IMG/VR virus record: IMGVR_UViG_3300046536_000243
Span: 1 to 27,348 of that record
DNA: 27,348 nt
Source of the DNA: a virus
Direction: 5' to 3' (one strand)
The position numbers and the translations under genes are program-made. Shown one piece after another: positions 1-5,600 of the stretch. Below the pieces are notes generated by a model, which was not told the origin of the DNA, did no database searches, and worked only from the letters and a program-made list of their open reading frames with translations. Each line of letters begins with the position of its first letter. The first letter of the stretch is position 1.

Positions 1-90
1 CCGTTCCAACGCGTTTTTTTCATCCCCCACCCGCTTCCGGGCGTCCTGTACAGCCTTTCGGCTAATCTGGAGCGCCTCGCCTTCCGTCAT
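1..90 (-). CDS. 5' part of a small early protein, cut by the window edge
   Basis: The leftward frame is open from an ATG at 90-88 to the window edge, giving 30 residues that begin MTEGEALQISRKAVQDARKR. It lies one base past the stop of the HTH regulator gene. A good ribosome binding site (AGAGGGG, 8 nt spacing) sits inside the end of that gene, so the two are likely translationally coupled. The visible part is charged and predicted helical, with no recognisable motif. By map analogy with lambda this is where replication genes would begin after cII, but nothing in the visible part shows that function. Confidence 0.55.
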   Translation of the reverse strand, partial: MTEGEALQISRKAVQDARKRVGDEKNALER

Positions 91-91
91 G

Positions 92-490
92 TCATAGGCC
101 CCTCTGTGATGTGATTACTTCTTCCATGAGCGTCAACATCGCCATCCGCGCCAACCACTGAGACAAAGCACGGTTCCCAACTTCTCTTTCAAAATCTGCG
201 ATGTAGCGAGCTGGCAAATCCTGGCGGGGCTTGCCATGTCGGTCGACCGGTTCACGGTTGAGCATGTTCGACATGTGCGAGCCCTTGATCTCAAGCTTTT
301 CAGCCAGCGTTCTTTGCGTCATGCCGCGAAGTGCCCGGTGTTCCCACGCGAGGCAAACGGCATCACGGAAAGATGCGCAGGCGGCGATTGCCTCCTTCGG
401 AAGAAAGCGCGCGGACGAAGGAGTAAATCCGCGCGGATCGGCCTCTAAGGCGTGTGCAGCGGCCCTGTTCGGCGTTTGTTGAATCTGCAT
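92..490 (-). CDS. HTH regulator in the cII position
   Basis: A 132-residue protein. Residues about 45-85 read as an XRE-like helix-turn-helix (MTQRTLAEKLEIKGSHMSNM), followed by an LPARYIADFEREVGN segment typical of small phage DNA-binding proteins. A GGGGA ribosome binding site lies 8 nt before the ATG. It is downstream of the cro-like gene on the same strand, separated by a hairpin (563-578) and three direct repeats (516-547). Position and fold suggest a CII-like lysis/lysogeny activator or an early-gene repressor. Sequence similarity to lambda CII itself is not evident, so the role is inferred from context. Confidence 0.8.
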   Translation of the reverse strand: MQIQQTPNRAAAHALEADPRGFTPSSARFLPKEAIAACASFRDAVCLAWEHRALRGMTQRTLAEKLEIKGSHMSNMLNREPVDRHGKPRQDLPARYIADFEREVGNRALSQWLARMAMLTLMEEVITSQRGL

Positions 491-515
491 TGGTTGGTCC
501 CCGATAGTTAAATAT

Positions 516-547
516 GACTGGATTCCGACTGGAATTACGACTGGAAT
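516..547. promoter_or_regulatory. three direct repeats GACTGGAWT, possible activator site (PRE-like)
   Basis: GACTGGATT (516-524), GACTGGAAT (527-535) and GACTGGAAT (539-547) repeat at 11- and 12-bp intervals, so they lie on roughly the same face of the helix. They sit between the cro-like gene and the HTH regulator gene, where lambda has PRE. A possible rightward -10 (CTAAAT, about 554-559) follows. Binding by the 92-490 product is inferred. Confidence 0.5.
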
Positions 548-562
548 CCGGCGCTAAATGAA

Positions 563-578
563 GGGGTCCAAAGACCCC
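563..578 (-). terminator. weak terminator-like hairpin after the cro-like gene
   Basis: GGGGTC and GACCCC pair around a 4-nt loop. Read leftward, the hairpin is followed by the moderately T-rich TTCATTT. It lies about 25 bp past the cro-like stop codon and before the next leftward gene, the position of lambda tR1. Read rightward there is no T tract. Confidence 0.45.
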
Positions 579-603
579 CGAGAAAAACTTGAAACCGAAC
601 TAC

Positions 604-942
604 TTAATTCTGCGTATCACCTTCATCCAGATCGCCGCCGACCGGAGGCTGTGCATCGTCGCTGGCCGCGCTGTCATGCATGACGCCGTTTCCTTGAAAT
701 TCGCTATCCGCGATAGACTGGGCCGAGCTGCGGATGTAAGCCCAGTCAACATCGGGGCGAAGGTTCTCGACGCGAACCGCGCCCTTGGAAGCCTTCTCGA
801 TTTCGATCGCCAACGACTCGGCGCAGCGGCGTTGTTTGTAGGCGATCTGCCAGAGATAGGCGACGGACGTGCCGACCTGAGCGGCGAACGCATCGCGCTC
901 CGCTTTGCTCAGCGCTTTGAAGTAGGTGTGAAAGGTATCCAT
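604..942 (-). CDS. Cro/YdaS-like repressor
   Basis: A 112-residue protein starting MDTFHTYFKALSKAERDAF. Residues about 14-65 form a small helical DNA-binding domain of the Cro/YdaS type (AFAAQVGTSVAYLWQIAYKQ, then an ESLAIEIEKAS helix and a VRVENLRPDVDW strand). The acidic tail (about 80-112) looks disordered. I chose the ATG at 942-940 because an upstream extension would run through the operators. There is no Shine-Dalgarno, and the predicted start of transcription is next to the ATG, so the mRNA may be nearly leaderless. It diverges from the CI-type repressor gene, the classic arrangement for a lytic/lysogenic switch. Confidence 0.82.
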   Translation of the reverse strand: MDTFHTYFKALSKAERDAFAAQVGTSVAYLWQIAYKQRRCAESLAIEIEKASKGAVRVENLRPDVDWAYIRSSAQSIADSEFQGNGVMHDSAASDDAQPPVGGDLDEGDTQN

Positions 943-1045
943 GGCTGTAACGATAGCATTTGCTCTCGCACAGCGCAAGCACTTGCTCGCAAAACAATAG
1001 GATTTGCTATCACAGCAAATGCTAGTTTTCGGTTTTAATGCCACC
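943..1045. promoter_or_regulatory. OR-like operator region between cro-like and cI-like genes
   Basis: Three copies of the palindrome AGCA-NN-TGCT are present: AGCATTTGCT (955-964), AGCACTTGCT (978-987) and AGCAAATGCT (1014-1023). The third overlaps a wider dyad, TTTGCT-N5-AGCAAA (1003-1019). The first two flank the spacer of the cro promoter. The third lies in front of the repressor gene, where a TTTAAT -10 candidate (1034-1039) would start transcription almost exactly at the repressor ATG (1046). This is a three-operator lambda-type layout. Confidence 0.75.
950..978 (-). promoter_or_regulatory. PR-like promoter for the cro-like gene
   Basis: Read leftward: TTGCGC (978-973), a 17-bp spacer, then TATCGT (955-950) with an extended -10 TG. 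Two AGCA-NN-TGCT operators abut the -10 and the -35, so repressor binding would block polymerase. The predicted start of transcription is about 1 nt before the cro-like ATG. Confidence 0.65.
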
Positions 1046-1849
1046 ATGGACATCGATGCATACCGCCGGGCGCGGCTACAGGAGCTGGTAGACAAAGAAA
1101 CGGGCGGCAATGTCGCAGCGTTCGCGCGCGCGCACCCTTTAGCGGTGGACGCAACAAGATTGAGGCAGATGCTCAGCCCGACTTATCGGGGCGGCGCCGG
1201 GTTCAGGGAGGGCGCAGCGCGCAAGCTTGAGAAAGCACTCGGGCTACCAGATCTGTATTTCGATTTTGGTATCGAGAGCGCACTTGCGTCCAAGCACGGC
1301 GCCGGCCTATTTGATAAGCCGATCAGCGACCCAAATGGTGGCGTAATTAAGCAAACGCCTACACAGCACCGGCATAATCTGAGCGAACAGGATCTCCCAC
1401 ATCCAACCGAAGAAGAGTTCGCTTTCGTGCCCCAATTAGATATGGCAGCCGCTTGTGGAGACGGACGCTTTGAAGACCACGTCGTTGTAAAAGGCGGCTT
1501 GGCCTTCAAACGGTCCAGTTTGCGCGATTTCGGCGTTCCGGAGCATGCCGCCCGGATTATTTACGCAACTGGCGGCAGCATGGCGCCGACCATCCAGGAC
1601 GGGCGCGTTGTCCTGCTCAACCTTGCCGACACAGAGCCTCGAGACGGAAAGATCTTCGCGATCTGCAAGCCTGATGACGGCTTGGTCTTGAAGCGTTTGA
1701 TATGGGACTTCCATGCGTCCATGGGACGGCAGACCTGGATAATGCGCAGCGATAATCCCGACAAGATCGCTCACCCCGATAAGGTCTTGCCGCCCGACGA
1801 TCGTACGATGATCGCCGGCCGCGCCGTGTGGACGGATAGTTTGCTTTGA
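1046..1849 (+). CDS. CI-type phage repressor with S24 (LexA-like) peptidase domain
   Basis: A 267-residue repressor. The N-terminal part (about 1-75) is a helical DNA-binding region. The C-terminal part (about 125-267) is an S24 autoproteolysis domain, with the nucleophile at Ser178 in GGSMAPT, the general base at Lys216 in LVLKRL, and a probable cleavage site Cys137-Gly138 in AAACGDG. This predicts RecA-stimulated self-cleavage and SOS induction, as in lambda CI and LexA. The start at 1046 is chosen over the upstream in-frame start because that extension would cover an operator. No Shine-Dalgarno is visible and a -10 candidate ends 6 bp upstream, so a leaderless message is likely. Confidence 0.93.
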   Translation: MDIDAYRRARLQELVDKETGGNVAAFARAHPLAVDATRLRQMLSPTYRGGAGFREGAARKLEKALGLPDLYFDFGIESALASKHGAGLFDKPISDPNGGVIKQTPTQHRHNLSEQDLPHPTEEEFAFVPQLDMAAACGDGRFEDHVVVKGGLAFKRSSLRDFGVPEHAARIIYATGGSMAPTIQDGRVVLLNLADTEPRDGKIFAICKPDDGLVLKRLIWDFHASMGRQTWIMRSDNPDKIAHPDKVLPPDDRTMIAGRAVWTDSLL

Positions 1850-1860
1850 GGCGGGAAGAT

Positions 1861-2109
1861 ATGTCGGAAAGCGATGTTGAAGGGAGGCTTCGGCGTGCGC
1901 GAGCAGCGCTTACGGCCTATGGAGTCGGAATGCGCCAGTTGGCGCGAGTCGCCCAGGAAATTGCGGAGCCGATCCGGTCAAGAATGAAGCGCGAAGATTC
2001 TGCCGGGCCCCCGAGCGCTGCCGATCATGCAGTTATCGATGCCTTGACGAAAATCATAGAGACTGTTGAGAAAACGGCCACTGAAGTGGGGAAGGCCTTG
2101 GATGAATGA
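1861..2109 (+). CDS. small helical protein downstream of cI
   Basis: An 82-residue protein, beginning MSESDVEGRLRRARAALTAY, charged and probably all helical with no membrane segment. The ATG at 1861 has a purine-rich GGCGGGAAG upstream. A TTG further upstream would overlap the repressor stop and is less likely. It lies between the repressor gene and a membrane protein gene and ends at a shared terminator, so it should be expressed in the lysogen. I do not recognise the family. Confidence 0.65.
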   Translation: MSESDVEGRLRRARAALTAYGVGMRQLARVAQEIAEPIRSRMKREDSAGPPSAADHAVIDALTKIIETVEKTATEVGKALDE

Positions 2110-2413
2110 TGCAGAAAAACTGATCGAACGCATACGAAGGATTCCGCCGCCGCCTCAAGGGCCATCGGTTGACGGAAACGCCGCCTCAGGCGATGATGGC
2201 GGCATGGAAGCCAGAATCTCAGCCCTCGAATCGGCAAACCTCGAAACCCGCGATCGCCTCATCAAGATTGAGACGCGGATGGATTCTCTTGCGTCCAAAG
2301 AAGATCTGCACAAAGAACTGTCAGCACAAACGTGGCGCCTGGTCACATTCGTGTGCAGCTTCGGCACGGCCCTCGTTGCGGCTACCTACTTCATAGCGAA
2401 GCACGCCACCTGA
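2102..2413 (+). CDS. coiled-coil protein with C-terminal membrane anchor, lysogen-expressed
   Basis: A 103-residue protein. It has an amphipathic start, a Pro/Gly-rich linker (about 14-34), a predicted coiled coil (about 35-74, MEARISALESANLETRDRL) and one hydrophobic segment (about 79-99) close to the C-terminus. The ATG at 2102 overlaps the previous stop by 8 nt. It is the last gene before the terminator, so it is expressed with the repressor. Tail-anchored or single-pass proteins in this position often protect the lysogen against superinfection. That role is inference, and the family was not identified. Confidence 0.7.
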   Translation: MNDAEKLIERIRRIPPPPQGPSVDGNAASGDDGGMEARISALESANLETRDRLIKIETRMDSLASKEDLHKELSAQTWRLVTFVCSFGTALVAATYFIAKHAT

Positions 2414-2447
2414 AGATCGGCTTAGCCGCCCCAGCCCACACATACGA

Positions 2448-2471
2448 GCCCAGCCCCGCGCTGGGCTTTTT
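2448..2471 (+). terminator. intrinsic terminator of the repressor operon
   Basis: GCCCAGC (2448-2454), a 5-nt loop, GCTGGGC (2460-2466), then five T residues. It ends the rightward repressor operon and overlaps the stop codon of the convergent gene at 2471-2671. Confidence 0.9.
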
Positions 2472-2671
2472 CATTTCTGCCTCTGCGCGAACCCTTCCCG
2501 CCACAACGTTGCCCCGACTGACGTCAGCAACGCCAAGTCATCCCCCTCGAACATCGCCCAGTTCTCTGCTAGCCAGCCCGCAAAGCCGGCGCAGGCGTCG
2601 CCTATCGGGATGTCAGCCCGCCCCTCTACATTCAGGCGCTCAAATACGGCGATCACTTCCTCTGACGTCAT
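2471..2671 (-). CDS. small acidic protein convergent to the repressor operon
   Basis: A 66-residue acidic protein (MTSEEVIAVFERLNVEGRAD at the start). It has an excellent ribosome binding site (AAGGAGGT, 6 nt from the ATG), which is the main support for a real gene. It is the only leftward gene between the repressor operon and the early promoter region around 2700-2811, from which it would diverge. No domain recognised and no membrane segment. Confidence 0.75.
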   Translation of the reverse strand: MTSEEVIAVFERLNVEGRADIPIGDACAGFAGWLAENWAMFEGDDLALLTSVGATLWREGFAQRQK

Positions 2672-2747
2672 GGTCGACCTCCTTCTGATCCATTCAGTCT
2701 AGGCGCCATACCTCTCGCAAGCACTGTTTTGCGTGCGCCCAACAGAG

Positions 2748-2765
2748 CGATAAAAATATTTATCG
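2748..2765. repeat. AT-rich inverted repeat upstream of the early promoter
   Basis: CGATAAA (2748-2754) and TTTATCG (2759-2765) are perfect inverted repeats with a 4-bp centre. They lie between the leftward gene 2471-2671 and the rightward early promoter. They could be a second regulator's site, an IHF-like bend or an upstream element. Confidence 0.5.
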
Positions 2766-2773
2766 AAAACGAT

Positions 2774-2811
2774 AGCAGATGCTTGCGTTAAGCGAGAGCG
2801 TTTGCTATTGT
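2774..2811 (+). promoter_or_regulatory. PL-like early promoter with two operators
   Basis: TTGCGT (2783-2788), 17 bp, TATTGT (2806-2811) with extended -10 TG. AGCAGATGCT (2774-2783) abuts the -35, and AGCGTTTGCT (2797-2806, one mismatch to AGCA-NN-TGCT) abuts the -10. The operator starts are 23 bp apart, exactly as at 955 and 978 in the cro promoter. This marks it as repressor-controlled and as the start of the long rightward early operon. Confidence 0.75.
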
Positions 2812-2873
2812 TCTCCTCAGACGCAGCACAACACCATCGCAGCAGCAAACGCAACCAGCCAGGAGAGCGAGTC

Positions 2874-3254
2874 ATGCAAGCAGATCGCGCAGTTTGGAAA
2901 GTGACCTTCAGCGATGGCGCATGGGTAAAGATGATCGCCGACGCCGCTGTCGAAATTGCTTTCGAACAGGCTCGTCGTGAGTTCGGCGAGGGATTTTCCG
3001 GCATTGAATCACTGCCCGACACCGACGCTGCTGTTATTCGCGCCAAGGGCGAAGGCAAGGCCACCCTCAGCAGGCCTGATATGAAGCCGATGCCGATTTC
3101 GAAGAGCGCCCAATACCGCGATAAGGTCGGCAATCTCTGGCGGGTCTTCGAGAAGTATCCGTTTGGCAAGGCGCTTATGGTTCGCGTGGATCGTCCCGGC
3201 GTCTCGATGGAAATGCGCTACTGCGACATTCGCGCAAACATGGTTATCGCCTAA
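2874..3254 (+). CDS. first gene of the early operon, unknown function
   Basis: A 126-residue protein, MQADRAVWKVTFSDGAW at the start. The ATG at 2874 has AGGAGA 7 nt upstream. An in-frame extension to 2802 would start inside the promoter and is rejected. It occupies the position of lambda N (first gene from PL) but is not the short Arg-rich peptide expected of an N protein, so an antiterminator role is not supported by sequence. It has a mixed alpha/beta composition with no membrane segment and no motif I recognise. Confidence 0.75.
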   Translation: MQADRAVWKVTFSDGAWVKMIADAAVEIAFEQARREFGEGFSGIESLPDTDAAVIRAKGEGKATLSRPDMKPMPISKSAQYRDKVGNLWRVFEKYPFGKALMVRVDRPGVSMEMRYCDIRANMVIA

Positions 3255-3978
3255 AGGTCGAAACCGCCGCAACTCACCGCGGCAGGTCAGCGGATTATGT
3301 CCGCTCTGACGAGACCAGAAGTTCTCAACGCGCAACGGCGCACAACTCGGTTGACAGCGAGTTGCGATCTTTAACATGACCGGAAGATAAATAGGCTCGA
3401 GCAATCGAGTCCTGCCCTTGGCCGTGACGGCAGAAGCAAAAGTCACGAAATGCTGGCCAGATGAGCCGGTTCCGAAAGGCGCGTAAATCGATCGCGGGGT
3501 AATCGGTAAAACCACGCGGCAGCTGGAGCCAGCTTGCTGGAAGTAGCCAGCGCCGCGTGTGATGCAGTACCCAGTACCCAGCGCACGGTAAGCGCATTCG
3601 ATGAGTGCATTTACCGGGCTATGGCACTTGCAGGTTGTTTTCGAGGTCTTGGGCGTGATCGTGCAGAACCTGCCAGCAGCGACCTGACGTGGTAGTCGCC
3701 GACTTGCCGCCGTAAGCGGCTCCGAACACCGCAGTAGAGGAACACAGGCGCATGGCGTCGTCTGGTAGGGCAAGTGGATCTTTCAAAATTTGCGGATAAA
3801 CGGATCGCCCTCGAGAGAGCGCACCCATCCCCGTCCTGCCGGATGAGAGAAGCACAAAAGGCAGAAAACGTCAGCGGCTGGACCGTTGATCGATCGCGAA
3901 AGCGACGCCCAGCTAACCCTGGCGAGATAAAGGTTAGCACCCGCCAGACCGGCCAATAGATGCACGGTCGGTCTGGAT

Positions 3979-4087
3979 GCAGTTTTCAACGATGGCGTGG
4001 CGCAGAGTGCGGTTTCCACGTGGTAGCGCGCCGGCCCCGGGGTCGGAGGTCGCTGGTTCGAATCCAGCCGCCATCGTTGAAAGCTGC
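3979..4087. repeat. 19-bp inverted repeat enclosing the tRNA-like element
   Basis: The left arm 3979-3997 and right arm 4069-4087 are complementary at 18 of 19 positions, and the exception would be a G-U pair in RNA. The inner 7 bp are the tRNA-like acceptor stem. The outer 12 bp extend it well beyond a normal tRNA end. Confidence 0.85.
3991..4076 (+). tRNA. tRNA-like element with D-loop insertion and unusual anticodon arm
   Basis: Acceptor GATGGCG (3991-3997) pairs with CGCCATC (4069-4075), followed by discriminator G. The D stem is GCGC (4000-4003) with GCGC (4026-4029). The T arm is GCTGG-TTCGAAT-CCAGC (4052-4068), preceded by the typical variable loop AGGTC. The D loop is 22 nt, about 13 more than normal. 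The anticodon stem CCGGC/GTCGG (4031-4035, 4042-4046) closes a 6-nt loop CCCGGG without the conserved U33, so no anticodon can be assigned, and no CCA is encoded. It may be a decayed tRNA, a non-decoding tRNA mimic or an odd phage tRNA. Confidence 0.6.
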
Positions 4088-4332
4088 TGAAGAGAACGAA
4101 TTGCATTCCCTGCCACAGTAGTCCGGCGTAAGGCGATGCTTGGTCAGAGGACTTTAGCCCTGACTTCATGACACGTACACCAGTAGGAAACTCCCTGGCA
4201 AAGCGTAGTGCGTTCTCTTGAGCAACACATAAACGATTTCTCTTACAGTTGCCGATTCTCGCGAGTCGGTAGCCATAAGGGTGATCAGAGAGTTGGCGTA
4301 ATGCGAGCCATTAGTACAACTACGGAGCAAAC

Positions 4333-4611
4333 ATGAACAAAGAGCAAGTCTACGACGATCAGGTTTCGCCGCTGATGTCGCAAATCATCGAAATCTGCAA
4401 GACGAACAAGATCGCATTTATTGCATCGTTCTCAATTCCGACCGAAGAGGATGCCGATTTGCGCTGCACCTCGGCCATGTTGGAAGACGCCTTCGAGCCG
4501 CCCGAAGAGTTCTTGCGTGCGTGGCGAGAAATTCGGCCCGCCTCGCGCTACCCGCTCATGCTACGAACTGATCATGGCGATGGCAGCGTGACCATGACGG
4601 AAATCATCTAA
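4333..4611 (+). CDS. conserved-looking small phage protein
   Basis: A 92-residue acidic protein (MNKEQVYDDQVSPLMSQIIE). The pattern, a helix followed by IAFIASFSIPTEEDADLRCT and a C-terminal strand-rich part, resembles a family of small phage proteins of unknown function. A GGAG ribosome binding site lies 7 nt before the ATG. It is the first gene after the structured leader. No catalytic motif seen. Confidence 0.8.
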   Translation: MNKEQVYDDQVSPLMSQIIEICKTNKIAFIASFSIPTEEDADLRCTSAMLEDAFEPPEEFLRAWREIRPASRYPLMLRTDHGDGSVTMTEII

Positions 4612-4625
4612 CAGCGGGAGAAACC

Positions 4626-4835
4626 ATGAGCAAGAAACACCACCAACGCACGCGGGCAGAGATTCTGGCGAAGCGGGCCCAGCCGATTGTAACGACCAAT
4701 TGCTACACGAAAAACGGCGTCCCTGTATCGCCCAAGCCGTTCTCGCGTAGCAAGTACACGCCACACGTCGGCGCGAAGCAGCAGGCGAAGTTGGCAAAGC
4801 AACTCGAGCGGACGGAGCTGAAGCTCGCCGCCTAA
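4626..4835 (+). CDS. small basic protein
   Basis: A 69-residue Lys/Arg-rich protein (MSKKHHQRTRAEILAKRAQP) with a GGGAG ribosome binding site 6 nt upstream and only 14 bp from the previous stop. The charge suggests nucleic-acid binding, but no fold is recognisable. Part of the rightward early operon. Confidence 0.7.
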   Translation: MSKKHHQRTRAEILAKRAQPIVTTNCYTKNGVPVSPKPFSRSKYTPHVGAKQQAKLAKQLERTELKLAA

Positions 4836-4862
4836 CACCGCGCCACGACGCAGGAGACTGAA

Positions 4863-5195
4863 ATGCACAAAGAACGCCTGCAGCAGATGGTGACGATGCT
4901 GCGGAATTTGCCGGAAGAGAACCAATTCAACCTTGAATCATGGTCGTGCGGCACGTCTGCATGCGCCGTGGGCTGGGCCTGCGTCAATCCGGTGTTTATT
5001 GAGCAAGGACTGACGCGCCGACATACGGGCGCGCCAGAGTTCAAGGGCTACACCAGTTGGGATGCTGTCGAGGCCTTCTTCGAGATCAACGCGACCCAGA
5101 GCGAACATCTTTTCGACTACGAGACTTACCCGAAGTTTTGCGGGACCGGGCCGAACGAAGTCGCCGACCGCATCGAAGCATTCATCGCCGAGTAG
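4863..5195 (+). CDS. small phage protein with Cys-rich core
   Basis: A 110-residue protein with a characteristic central segment, SWSCGTSACAVGWAC (about 27-41), then a helical C-terminal half ending ADRIEAFIAE. The AGGAGA ribosome binding site is 6 nt before the ATG. The Cys pattern is like that of a widespread family of small proteins in phages and bacteria with no known activity. It could bind metal, but the spacing is not a standard zinc knuckle. Confidence 0.78.
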   Translation: MHKERLQQMVTMLRNLPEENQFNLESWSCGTSACAVGWACVNPVFIEQGLTRRHTGAPEFKGYTSWDAVEAFFEINATQSEHLFDYETYPKFCGTGPNEVADRIEAFIAE

Positions 5196-5203
5196 GAGTC
5201 ACC

Positions 5204-5323
5204 ATGGACCGCCTGCACAACATGATCTGCCTGCACTTCAACGGATTCGACGAATACACATGGTGGTGCGGGCGGTGGGTCTATCGCCGCACTGTTGACT
5301 ACCGCTACGTCACTTTGCAGTGA
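5204..5323 (+). CDS. 39-residue aromatic-rich miniprotein
   Basis: It starts MDRLHNMICLHFNGFDEY, followed by a WWCGRWVYRR segment. The ATG at 5204 has AGGAG 7 nt upstream and lies 8 bp after the previous stop. Next comes another RBS-supported miniprotein, which supports this as a real operon member despite its size. Function unknown. Confidence 0.65.
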   Translation: MDRLHNMICLHFNGFDEYTWWCGRWVYRRTVDYRYVTLQ

Positions 5324-5331
5324 GGATTGAA

Positions 5332-5457
5332 ATGAAGAGCATGAAGCGGCAACACGGATTCACTCTGCCCGAATTGGTTACCTATCTCGGGGCACTTCTC
5401 TGCTTCGCCGGCCTGTTCTACGTGCTGTTTGCTGGCGACATCGACAAGTTCTGGTGA
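5332..5457 (+). CDS. 41-residue membrane miniprotein with prepilin-like N-terminus
   Basis: The protein begins MKSMKRQHGFTLPELVTYLG and continues as one hydrophobic segment (about 15-34), ending FAGDIDKFW. A short basic leader, then Gly9-Phe10-Thr-Leu-Pro-Glu14 followed by a hydrophobic helix, matches the class III (prepilin) signal pattern: G at -1, F at +1, E at +5. Only Pro at +4 is unusual. There is no globular domain. The GAGGA ribosome binding site is 7 nt upstream. It could be processed by a host prepilin peptidase, or the match could be chance in a small inner-membrane protein. Confidence 0.65.
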   Translation: MKSMKRQHGFTLPELVTYLGALLCFAGLFYVLFAGDIDKFW

Positions 5458-5464
5458 GGCAATC

Positions 5465-5599
5465 ATGAGTGAAGCATCAGAGAGGTGGCTGGCAGATTCC
5501 TTCGTATGGCTTGACGAGCAGCAGAGCATTCAGGATGCGGGCGACGAGGCGGCATATTGGTGGTTCATGGCCGCACTAGGTTTGAATAACGGAGGCTGA
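5465..5599 (+). CDS. 44-residue acidic miniprotein
   Basis: It starts MSEASERWLADSFVWLDEQQ and ends AAYWWFMAALGLNNGG. A GAGG sequence precedes the ATG and the gene starts 7 bp after the previous stop. It is acidic and Trp-rich, helical in appearance, with no transmembrane segment of normal length. Unknown function, supported mainly by operon spacing. Confidence 0.6.
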   Translation: MSEASERWLADSFVWLDEQQSIQDAGDEAAYWWFMAALGLNNGG

Positions 5600-5600
5600 T

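Larger units (their letters stand above)
3255..4332 (+). other. about 1.08 kb non-coding, structured early leader
   Basis: No convincing gene lies between the stop at 3254 and the ATG at 4333. The stretch contains hairpins at 3266-3283 (GCCGC/GCGGC), 3286-3310 (AGCGGA/TCCGCT core), 3343-3364 (CAACTCG/CGAGTTG), 3394-3411 (7-bp stem, GCAA tetraloop) and 3912-3938 (GCTAACC/GGTTAGC), plus the tRNA-like element at 3991-4076. None has a T tract. A TTGACA at 3351-3356 lacks a good -10 at normal spacing. Long reading frames here are low-complexity, Cys/Arg-rich shadows. Confidence 0.55.

Noticed and set aside
600-893. 97-codon leftward frame overlapping the cro-like gene
   Set aside because: Ser/Arg/Pro-rich shadow in another frame of a better supported DNA-binding protein.
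3351-3377. TTGACA as a strong promoter in the leader
   Set aside because: The -35 match is perfect but no good -10 lies at 16-18 bp; the nearest (TAACAT) is at 15 bp, and the TTGACA is inside a hairpin loop.
3009-3773. 254-codon leftward open frame
   Set aside because: It overlaps an RBS-supported rightward gene for 245 bp, is Cys/Arg/Pro-rich with no fold-like pattern, and covers several hairpins. It looks like a GC-driven shadow.
3774-3959. 61-codon rightward frame starting with GTG
   Set aside because: Only a weak AGGG before the GTG, very basic low-information sequence, and it includes the 3912-3938 hairpin. Not enough to call a gene.
3783-4169. Leftward frames containing RLDSNQRPP and AAGFEPATSD
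   Set aside because: These strings are the familiar antisense translations of a tRNA T-arm (complement of TGGTTCGAATCC). They support the tRNA-like element, not a protein.
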